Shown: positions 15,562 through 21,745 of the stretch, one piece after another
Position numbering within the stretch: the stretch's first letter is position 1
Layout: the number at the start of each line of letters is the position of its first letter
Assembly (NCBI GenBank): GCA_903840385.1
Contig: CAIMFT010000011.1
Span: 1 to 32,575, forward strand
Length of the DNA stretch: 32,575 nt
Origin: an uncultured Holophagaceae bacterium
Lineage (GTDB): Bacteria > Acidobacteriota > Holophagae > Holophagales > Holophagaceae
Reading direction: 5' to 3'
The notes under the pieces: generated by a model
Told to the model about the DNA's origin: nothing
The model's input: the letters and a program-made list of their open reading frames with translations, nothing else
The model's database searches: none
Translations under genes and position numbers: made by a program

Positions 15562-16827
15562 TCAGCGGATCACCTCGGTGCCCAGGAAGGGCTGCAGGAC
15601 CTCGGGGACCCGGATGCTGCCGTCGGGCTGCTGGTAGTTCTCCAGCACCGCCACCCAGGTGCGGCCCACGGCGAGGCCGCTGCCGTTGAGGGTGTGGGCA
15701 AAGACCGGCTTGCCCTCCTTGCCCCGGGTGCGGATGTTGGCGCGCCGGGCCTGGAAGTCGCCGAACCAGCTGCAGGAGCTGATCTCCCGGTAGGTGTTCT
15801 GGGAGGGCAGCCAGACCTCCAGGTCGTAGGTCTTCTGGCTGCTGAAGCCCATGTCCCCGGTGCAGAGGAGCACCCGGCGGTAGGGCAGGCCCAGGGCCTC
15901 CAGGATGGCCTCGGCATCGGCGGTGAGCCGCTCCAGCTCTGCCTCTGCCGCTTCCGCCGTGGCGAAGGTGACCAGCTCCACCTTGTGGAACTGGTGCTGG
16001 CGGATGATGCCCTTGGTGTCCCGCCCATAGCTGCCGGCCTCGCTGCGGAAGCAGGGGGTGAAGGCGCAGTGGCGCAGGGGCAGGCTCTCCGCCGGCAGGA
16101 TCTCGGCGCGGTAGAGGTTGGTGACGGGCACCTCCGCCGTGGGGATGAGGTAGAGGGCGCTCTCGCCGTGGGCCACCTTGAACAGGTCCTGCTCAAACTT
16201 GGGCAGCTGGCCCGTGCCGTACATGCTCTCGGCGTTCACCAGGTAGGGCGGGAGGATCTCCGTGTACCCGGCGGCGGTCTGCCGGTCCAGCATGAAGGAG
16301 ATGAGGGCCCGCTCCAGGCGTGCGCCCAGGCCCTTGAGGACAGCGAAGCGCGCCCCGCTGAGCTTGGCGGCGCGGTCCAGGTCCAGGATGCCCAGGGCCG
16401 TCCCCAGGTCCACGTGGTCCCGGGGGGCCGCAATGTCCGGCACCTGGCCCCAGCGCTTGATCTCCACATTGGCGTGCTCGTCCCGGCCAGCGGGAACGCT
16501 GGCATGGGGCGGGTTCGGGAGGCCCGCCAGGAAGTCCCGGAAGGCGGCCTCGAGCTCTCGCTCAGTGGCTTCCAGGGCCTTCATCTGCTCCCCCACCTCC
16601 CGCTGCTGGGCGATGAGGTGATCGGCGTTCTCCTTGGCCCGCTTGAGGCGACCGACTTCGTCGCTCACCCGGTTGCGCTCGGCCTTCAGGGCTTCGGTCT
16701 CCTGGAGGGCCACCTTGCGGCGGCGATCGAGGTCCTGGTAGAGGGCCCGGTCCAGCGTGTAGCCGCGCTCAGAGAGCCTCGCCGCCACGGCGTCGAGGTC
16801 AGTGCGGAGGAGGTTGGCATCTAGCAT
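15562..16827 (-). CDS. serS: Seryl-tRNA synthetase
   Basis: Class II synthetase charging tRNA-Ser (and tRNA-Sec where present). The 421 residues begin MLDANLLRTDLDAVAARL and continue into the long antiparallel coiled-coil arm (about residues 30-105) that reads the tRNA long arm. Motif 2 is FRSEAGSYGRDTKGIIRQHQ and motif 3 is NGSGLAVGRTWVAVLEN. The conserved TAEVPVTN segment is present. It is preceded by a perfect hairpin (16859-16887) that separates it from the asparaginase gene, and followed by the ABC ATPase. The identification is secure. Confidence 0.97.
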   Translation of the reverse strand: MLDANLLRTDLDAVAARLSERGYTLDRALYQDLDRRRKVALQETEALKAERNRVSDEVGRLKRAKENADHLIAQQREVGEQMKALEATERELEAAFRDFLAGLPNPPHASVPAGRDEHANVEIKRWGQVPDIAAPRDHVDLGTALGILDLDRAAKLSGARFAVLKGLGARLERALISFMLDRQTAAGYTEILPPYLVNAESMYGTGQLPKFEQDLFKVAHGESALYLIPTAEVPVTNLYRAEILPAESLPLRHCAFTPCFRSEAGSYGRDTKGIIRQHQFHKVELVTFATAEAAEAELERLTADAEAILEALGLPYRRVLLCTGDMGFSSQKTYDLEVWLPSQNTYREISSCSWFGDFQARRANIRTRGKEGKPVFAHTLNGSGLAVGRTWVAVLENYQQPDGSIRVPEVLQPFLGTEVIR

Positions 16828-16858
16828 CGTGAGGTCCCGGAAACCTCCATTCTACCGG

Positions 16859-16887
16859 CTCCGGGTCTGCCTGCGGCAGACCCGGAG
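16859..16887 (-). terminator. Perfect 13-bp hairpin between asparaginase and serS
   Basis: CTCCGGGTCTGCC pairs with GGCAGACCCGGAG around a 3-base TGC loop. It lies 16 bases after the asparaginase stop and 31 bases before the serS start, both on the minus strand. Its stability suits a terminator or RNA 3' end, but no T-run follows on either strand, so it is not a canonical intrinsic terminator. An attenuator or mRNA-stabilising stem is also possible. Confidence 0.55.
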
Positions 16888-16903
16888 AACGTGAACGCAA
16901 TGC

Positions 16904-17911
16904 CTAGATCTGCGGCCACGCCCCGGACGGCATGGGCTCGCCGGCCCAGGACACACTGAACGCCGCTCGCACTTCGTCGAGGCCGCCGCCGGCACCCAGC
17001 ACCAGGCCCAGCTTGGCCAGGGCGGCCCAGCGGGTGTGCAGGCCGCCGGAGAGGGCGCCCAGGGCCTCCACCTGGCGGCCCAGCTCGTAGGCCGAGAGGT
17101 CCACCCCGCCGTGGGGGCACTGGGAGATCACCACCACCGGCAGGCGGCGCTGCGCACAGTCCGCCAGGAAGGCCCGGAGGTCGGGCCGCCCCATGGGCAG
17201 GTTGCCGGCGCCGAAGGCCTGGATAAGCACCGCCCGGGCCCCCGGGGGCGTGAGGCTCCAGGGCATGCCGGGGTGGGGGGTGACCGTGTGGATGGCCGTC
17301 TCCAGCACCGCACCGAGGCCCGCTGGCACCCGGCGCTCGAAGGCCCCGGCCTGGGGGCTCAGGCGGAGCTCGGCGCCGAGCTCCGCCAGGGGTGGCAGGT
17401 TGGGGCTCTGGAAGGCTTCAAAGAGCCCCACGCTCAGCTTGTCCGTGGCCACGCCCCGCAGCCAGTGGGTGCCGAAGCAGATGCCCACCTCGGGGATGGC
17501 CCGGCAGGCCAGGTCCACGGCGTTGACCACATTGCTCCGGGCATCGCTGCGCACGAAAGCCAGGGGGCGCTGGCTGCCCGTGAGCACCACGGGCTTGCCC
17601 AGGTCCGCCAGCAGGAAGCCCAGCACCGAGGCCGAGAAGGCCATGGTGTCCGTGCCGTGGATGATGACAAACCCATCGAAGTCCTGGCTGGTCTCGCGGA
17701 TCCGCCGGGCCAGGACCTGGATGTGCTCGGCCTCCAGGCAGGCGGAGTCCTGGTTGAAGGGGACCTCCACCGACAGCTGGGCCAGCTGGCCCAGCTCCGG
17801 GACCTGCTCCAGCAGGTGCTCGAGGAAGCGCCCCGGGGCCAGGGAGGCTGGCTCACCGCTGGGGGCCATGCCGAGGGTACCGCCGGTGTGGAGGAGGATG
17901 ATCCTGCGCAT
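16904..17911 (-). CDS. L-asparaginase, type I (cytoplasmic)
   Basis: Hydrolyses asparagine to aspartate and ammonia. The 335 residues start MRRIILLHTGGTLGMAPSGE, with the first catalytic Thr in the TGGT motif directly at the N-terminus and no signal peptide, which points to the cytoplasmic AnsA class. The second motif, IIHGTDTMAFSASVLGFLL (Thr87-Asp88), and the SQRP and RSDARSNVVNA segments are conserved. The C-terminal domain includes AVLIQAFGAGNLP and SQCPHGGVDL. It diverges from the DUF1275 gene across 69 bases and ends before the hairpin upstream of serS. A related glutaminase or a Glu-tRNA amidotransferase GatD-type activity is less likely for a protein of this length. Confidence 0.93.
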   Translation of the reverse strand: MRRIILLHTGGTLGMAPSGEPASLAPGRFLEHLLEQVPELGQLAQLSVEVPFNQDSACLEAEHIQVLARRIRETSQDFDGFVIIHGTDTMAFSASVLGFLLADLGKPVVLTGSQRPLAFVRSDARSNVVNAVDLACRAIPEVGICFGTHWLRGVATDKLSVGLFEAFQSPNLPPLAELGAELRLSPQAGAFERRVPAGLGAVLETAIHTVTPHPGMPWSLTPPGARAVLIQAFGAGNLPMGRPDLRAFLADCAQRRLPVVVISQCPHGGVDLSAYELGRQVEALGALSGGLHTRWAALAKLGLVLGAGGGLDEVRAAFSVSWAGEPMPSGAWPQI

Positions 17912-17980
17912 GGGGTTAGTCTACAGGCTGATGTCCCGGAGGCAGCAGCCTCTGGAACACAGATCCAGGACCGGGCCCCC

Positions 17981-18886
17981 ATGCGCCGCATTCCCCGCGC
18001 CATTCAGCTGATCGTGACCCGCTACCTCCGGCGGCTGCTGAGGAACCGCCTGGACGGACCCCAGCTGCAGTCGGCCATCGAGTCGGCCCTGGCCACCCTG
18101 CCGATCCAGGAGAAGCTCCTGGTGCGGGAGGGCGCCCTGCGCTCCGGCGGCCTGAACCGCCAGCTGGCCTGGGCCATGGCCTTTGTGGCCGGGGCCGTGA
18201 ACGCCGGTGGCTTCCTGGCCGTGAGCCACTACACCTCCCACATGACAGGGGTGGTCTCGTCCATGGCCGATGAGCTGGCCGCCGGCGACCTGGTCACGGC
18301 CCTGGCGGCGCTGGCCATGATGACCTCGTTCCTGGCCGGGGCCTTCCTGTGCACCACCCTCATCAGCTTCGGCCAGCGCCACCGCATGCGCAGCCGCTAC
18401 GCCCTGGCCCTGGTCCTGGAGGCGGGCCTCATGCTCGTCTTCGGCTTCATGGGGAGCCGCCTGCAGCAGGAGCTCCGCTTCACCCTGCCCAGCACCGTGA
18501 TGCTGCTCTGCTTCATCATGGGCATGCACAACGCCGTGACCTCCATCATCTCCGGCGCCGCCGTGCGGACCACCCACCTCACGGGCACCGTGACCGACAT
18601 CGGCATCGAGCTGAGCCGCCTCACCTACGTGAACGTCCACCAGCGGCACGGCCGCGCCCGCATCGTAGCTGATCGGCAGAAGCTGTCCCTCCTGCTCCTC
18701 ATCCTGGCCTCGTTCCTGGCGGGCGGCGTGGTGGGCGCCCTGGGCTTCAAGCACATCGGCTTCAAGGTGACCGTGCCGCTGGCTGGCTTCCTGTGCTTCC
18801 TGGCCGCTCGCCCCCTCCTGCTGGAGCTCCGGCTGCTGCTGCACCGTCTCCAGAAGCAGTGGGAGCACCACGAGCCTGTCGACTGA
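17981..18886 (+). CDS. DUF1275 (YoaK family) membrane protein
   Basis: A 301-residue membrane protein of unknown function with about six hydrophobic segments. The YoaK-family motifs are clear: AGAVNAGGFLAVSHYTSHMTG in the first half and MGMHNAVTSIISGAAVRTTHLTG in the second, an internal symmetry around a shared (T)S/THxTG motif. An N-terminal basic stretch of about 60 residues precedes the first membrane segment and is longer than in typical members. The open frame continues upstream antisense to the asparaginase gene; ATG 17981 is chosen because the real sequence begins there, although AGGA is about 10 bases away. The stop lies within a 14-base palindrome shared with the stop of the opposing regulator gene. 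Confidence 0.87.
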   Translation: MRRIPRAIQLIVTRYLRRLLRNRLDGPQLQSAIESALATLPIQEKLLVREGALRSGGLNRQLAWAMAFVAGAVNAGGFLAVSHYTSHMTGVVSSMADELAAGDLVTALAALAMMTSFLAGAFLCTTLISFGQRHRMRSRYALALVLEAGLMLVFGFMGSRLQQELRFTLPSTVMLLCFIMGMHNAVTSIISGAAVRTTHLTGTVTDIGIELSRLTYVNVHQRHGRARIVADRQKLSLLLLILASFLAGGVVGALGFKHIGFKVTVPLAGFLCFLAARPLLLELRLLLHRLQKQWEHHEPVD

Positions 18887-18896
18887 CGCGCGTCAG
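18883..18896. other. 14-base perfect palindrome carrying two opposing stop codons
   Basis: CTGACGCGCGTCAG is self-complementary. Its TGA (18884-18886) ends the DUF1275 gene and its TCA (18893-18895) is the TGA stop of the CarH-like gene on the minus strand. Only 6 bases separate the genes. Confidence 0.85.
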
Positions 18897-19744
18897 ATCA
18901 TGTCCAGCTCGGGCATCCGGCCCACCCCCCGGATGCGTCGGGTGCGGGCGGCGCCCTTGCCCCCGATGAGCACCAGGCAGTCCTCGGGCAGGCGGTCCTT
19001 GAGGTCGAGGATCATCCGCCGCATGGGCTCTCCCGTGTGCTGGATGGACAGGCTGATGGCCACGCGGTTCACCCGCAGGAGCTTGGCCGCCTGAGCGATG
19101 CTGGCCAGGGGCAGGTCCACCCCCATGAGGTCGGTGCGGGAGCCTCGGCCCGCAAAGACCAGGGCCGCCATGAGCAGGCCCAGCCGGTGGCGCTCCCCAG
19201 GCAGCGTGCACAGCAGCACCCGCCCTTCGCCCGCCAGCACCGGCAGGACCTGGCGCATGCGCCGCAGGAGGTCCTCCAGCACCTCGGTGAGCAGGTGCTC
19301 GTGGTGCAGGCCGATCTCCCCTTCGGCCCAGGCAATGCCAACCCGGTCCAGCAGGGGCTTCACGACCTCTTGCAGGAAGGGCTGCCACCCCATCCCTTCG
19401 AGGTAGCCCTGCAGGAGGTTGCGCATGCGATCGGGATCCATCGCTTCCACGGACTGCCAGAGGGCGTCCAGCCGGCTGCCACCTGTGGGCAGGATCATGC
19501 GCCGCAGGGCGTCGGCATCGGCCCGAGCCACCAGGGCCGGACGCTGGCCATGGGCCAAGGCCTCCGCGATGAGGCGCAGGCGCTGGAGGTCCGTGTCGGG
19601 GTAGCGCCGGTGTCCCGAGGGCAGCCGGATGGGGGTCGGAAACCCATAGCGGCGCTCCCAGATGCGGATCACATCCACCGACAGTCCGGTCACGGCGGAG
19701 ATGTCCCCGATGCTCAACAGCCCCGACCCATCGCCCTTCGCCAT
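18893..19744 (-). CDS. CarH-type MerR regulator with B12-binding photosensor domain
   Basis: A 283-residue transcription factor. Residues about 9-75 are a MerR winged helix (LLSIGDISAVTGLSVDVIRI, then WERRYGFPTPIRLPSGHRRY). Residues about 90-165 are the helical cap of cobalamin-binding domains and contain W139-x9-E149-H150, the Wx9EH signature of CarH/LitR-type adenosylcobalamin photoreceptors. The Rossmann-like B12 domain follows, with E184-x-H186-x-x-G189 in place of DxHxxG; His186 would be the lower axial ligand. In Thermus CarH, as I recall, a His follows the signature Trp and caps cobalt after illumination; here that residue is Ala140. A GGAGG site lies 4 bases before the ATG. Expected to repress in the dark and release DNA in light; targets are unknown, and no carotenoid or photolyase gene is adjacent. 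Confidence 0.9.
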   Translation of the reverse strand: MAKGDGSGLLSIGDISAVTGLSVDVIRIWERRYGFPTPIRLPSGHRRYPDTDLQRLRLIAEALAHGQRPALVARADADALRRMILPTGGSRLDALWQSVEAMDPDRMRNLLQGYLEGMGWQPFLQEVVKPLLDRVGIAWAEGEIGLHHEHLLTEVLEDLLRRMRQVLPVLAGEGRVLLCTLPGERHRLGLLMAALVFAGRGSRTDLMGVDLPLASIAQAAKLLRVNRVAISLSIQHTGEPMRRMILDLKDRLPEDCLVLIGGKGAARTRRIRGVGRMPELDMI

Positions 19745-19795
19745 GGTGCCTCCAACCCTCAGCGGTTAGGACAATGTGGTCGAATTTGGGGGAGG

Positions 19796-19874
19796 ACGGA
19801 AGTTTTTTTCTAAGAATAATCTTGTAATCAAATTTACGTATATCAACGTCTAAGTAAAAATCTAGACGTTGCCA
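19796..19874 (-). promoter_or_regulatory. AT-rich promoter/operator region of the CarH-like gene
   Basis: About 75 bases of strongly AT-rich sequence in an otherwise GC-rich window, directly upstream of the regulator on its strand. It contains a perfect 9-base inverted repeat, CAACGTCTA and TAGACGTTG (19844-19852 and 19863-19871), and three ACGT cores starting at 19836, 19846 and 19866. There is also a shorter dyad AAGA-4-TCTT (19812-19823). A plausible -35/-10 pair on the minus strand is TTGATA with GATTAT at 19-base spacing, the long spacing typical of MerR promoters. The 9-base repeat could instead act as a hairpin ending the upstream gene, but no U-run follows it. Confidence 0.5.
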
Positions 19875-20519
19875 CTAGCTGGAAGTTACCAGGGCCTTCA
19901 GCTCATCGAAGCCCCGGTCGCTGGTGCAGCTGACCACCACCGCACACTGCCCCGGCTGGCTGGGCGGGAGGTCGATCTCCCCGACGAAGCGGCCAGCGGC
20001 ATCGGTGCGGCCGGTGAGCAGGCCGGTGGCCTTCCTCAGGCTGGAGACCAGCTTCACGGCGATCTCCGCATCGGGGACTGGGTTCCGGGTCTGGCAGAGA
20101 CGGGCCTGGATCTGCACCCGAAAGGGCCGCCCAAAGGCGGGCGCCAGGGGGCGGTCCAGCACCAGCTCCAGGGTGTCCACAGCTCCCTCCTGGAGCAGGA
20201 AGTCGAGGATGGCCTGGTCCAGAGGGCGGTCGTTGAAGGCCGTGGGCTCCATGGCATCCGAGGGGGTCGTGTCGTACTTGCCGTTCTTGATGTCCCGGAT
20301 CACGGCCCGGTGCTGTTCGTCCATGCGCGTCTGGACAGCCGGCTCAATGAGGGTCGCTGCGGCCTGCAGGTCCTCGTAGGACGAGCGGTAGCTGTCGAGG
20401 ATCTCTCCCCCCACATAGATCAGGGTCTCGATCTTCGGGTTGGCCAGCCCCTTGTCCTCGGTCTGGACATGGAAGGTCCTGCTCCCATGGCGCACGTCGG
20501 TGTTGTAGCCCGTGATCAT
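19875..20519 (-). CDS. Conserved hypothetical protein (YNTDV..FHVQTEDKG family)
   Basis: A 214-residue protein without signal peptide or membrane segment. The N-terminus, MITGYNTDVRHGSRTFHVQT followed by EDKGLANPKIETLIYVGGEILDS, matches a hypothetical family that I recall from Acidobacteriota and Deltaproteobacteria. The C-terminal half (about 120-214) looks like a beta-sandwich with FRVQIQARL, VPDAEIAVKLV and TDAAGRFVGEIDLP, as in carboxypeptidase-regulatory or Ig-like domains. ATG 20519 is preferred over a TTG at 20546 because the family pattern starts there. It lies 42 bases downstream of the response regulator on the same strand and is probably cotranscribed with it. Function unknown. Confidence 0.65.
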   Translation of the reverse strand: MITGYNTDVRHGSRTFHVQTEDKGLANPKIETLIYVGGEILDSYRSSYEDLQAAATLIEPAVQTRMDEQHRAVIRDIKNGKYDTTPSDAMEPTAFNDRPLDQAILDFLLQEGAVDTLELVLDRPLAPAFGRPFRVQIQARLCQTRNPVPDAEIAVKLVSSLRKATGLLTGRTDAAGRFVGEIDLPPSQPGQCAVVVSCTSDRGFDELKALVTSS

Positions 20520-20561
20520 GGCGGGCAGCCGGGGAGAAGGAGGCAAATGGGACGCATTCGC

Positions 20562-21665
20562 CTACTTCTGCAATCTTCCAGCCAAGTCGGGCATGATCTC
20601 CCAGGCGACCTCGCGGAGGGCATCCGCGCCAAGACGGGCCACCACGGCCCGCGCCAGGGCCTCCAGGAGCTCCGGATCGGCCAGCACGGCCTCGACCAGG
20701 GCCCGGGCTGCGGCGTCCGCATCGGCGGGCTGACCCTGCAGGGCAGACTCCTGACCCGGGGCGGCATGCTCTTCGACAGCTTCGGCGGCGGCGGCCCCTG
20801 GGGCTTCGCCGGGCTCGGCCTCCGCCAGCGCCTCGGCCGGGGCTTCCAGCTCCCGATCCAGCAGGTCAGCGATGGGTGCCTCGGGCTCAGGCTCTGGCTC
20901 CGGTGCCGGGGCAAGGGGCTCGGCCTCCGCCAGCGCCTCGGCCGGGGGTTCCAGGTCCAGAACCGACAGGTCGGCGATGGGTGCCTCGGGCTCGGGCTCT
21001 GGCTCTGATGCCAGGGCAAGGGGCTCGGCTTCCGCCAGCGCCTCGACCGGGGGTTCCAGGTCCAGCTCCAAAAGGTCAGCGATGGGTGCCTCGGGCTCGG
21101 GCTCCAGGGCCATGGGTGCGGGCTCCGTCAGGCCCCCTTCCAGGGCCTCCAGGTCCAGCTCCTCCAGGTCCAGGACCACCTCATGGGCGACCTCGGGAAG
21201 AGCTGCAGCCTCCTCTGGCCAGAGGTCCTCTTCCGCCAGCACCAGCACATCGTCCTCAGCATCGGGAGCTTCCGTGGGCGGGGCCGGTTCAGCCACCGGG
21301 GTCGCCGCCAGGGCCAGCACCCGCTCGGCCAGCTCCCGCAGCTCGATGGGCTTCTTCAGGAAGCCCTGGATGGAGGCCCGACCCAGGCGGGCGGGATCGA
21401 TGGGGTCCAGCACCCCCGCCATGAGGGCGATGGGCATGCGGGCGGTCTCCGGCAGGGCCCGCAGGCGCTCCAGCAGGCTCCAGCCATCCATCCCCGGCAT
21501 GGAGGTGTCCACCAGCGCCACGTCGAAGCGCTCGCCGTGGCTGAGCAGGTCCAGAGCCTCCGGAGCGGAGCTGGCACAGACCAGGACCACGTCGGTGTGC
21601 GCCAGCAAGGACTCCGCAATGCGGTGGATGCTGGGGTTGTCGTCCACCAGGAGCAGGCGCGGCAT
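20562..21665 (-). CDS. Response regulator with 35-residue repeats and a C-terminal helical module
   Basis: A 367-residue protein. A receiver domain occupies residues 1 to about 120: acidic pair Asp8-Asp9 (LLLVDDNPSI), phosphoacceptor Asp53 (VALVDTSMPGMDGW) and Lys105 (FLKKP). The usual switch Thr/Ser is replaced: the segment reads IALMAG, with Met where Thr or Ser is expected. A long acidic, Pro/Glu/Ala-rich linker follows and includes three copies of a 35-residue unit (EAPIADL, then LDLEPP and EALAEAEP). The last 55 residues form a predicted helical module ending LREVAWEIMPDLAGRLQK. There is no DNA-binding or enzymatic output domain. ATG 21665 has GAGG about 8 bases upstream; a TTG at 21677 is the alternative. 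No histidine kinase is nearby. Confidence 0.85.
   Translation of the reverse strand: MPRLLLVDDNPSIHRIAESLLAHTDVVLVCASSAPEALDLLSHGERFDVALVDTSMPGMDGWSLLERLRALPETARMPIALMAGVLDPIDPARLGRASIQGFLKKPIELRELAERVLALAATPVAEPAPPTEAPDAEDDVLVLAEEDLWPEEAAALPEVAHEVVLDLEELDLEALEGGLTEPAPMALEPEPEAPIADLLELDLEPPVEALAEAEPLALASEPEPEPEAPIADLSVLDLEPPAEALAEAEPLAPAPEPEPEPEAPIADLLDRELEAPAEALAEAEPGEAPGAAAAEAVEEHAAPGQESALQGQPADADAAARALVEAVLADPELLEALARAVVARLGADALREVAWEIMPDLAGRLQK
20805..21119. repeat. Three in-frame 105-base direct repeats inside the response regulator gene
   Basis: The same 20-base stretch starting GCGATGGGTGCCTCGGGCTC recurs at about 20869, 20974 and 21079, exactly 105 bases (35 codons) apart. The surrounding sequence is closely similar, so the linker has grown by recent tandem duplication. 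The outer limits are approximate. Confidence 0.8.
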
Positions 21666-21745
21666 CGTGGACCTCAAGGGGCAGGGAGGAAGAAAGAGTG
21701 GCTGGGGACCACGCTACCAGAAATGTCCACGTCCCGAGGCAACCA

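Noticed and set aside
15316..16824. A 502-codon open frame on the plus strand
   Set aside because: Antisense to serS and the ABC ATPase, both with full motif sets. No recognisable protein.
16828..16903. T-box-type leader for serS
   Set aside because: The spacer is 76 bases and holds only a simple hairpin, with no specifier or T-box sequence.
20805..21119. CRISPR-like or minisatellite array
   Set aside because: The 105-base repeats are contiguous, in frame and code for an acidic linker; there are no unique spacers.
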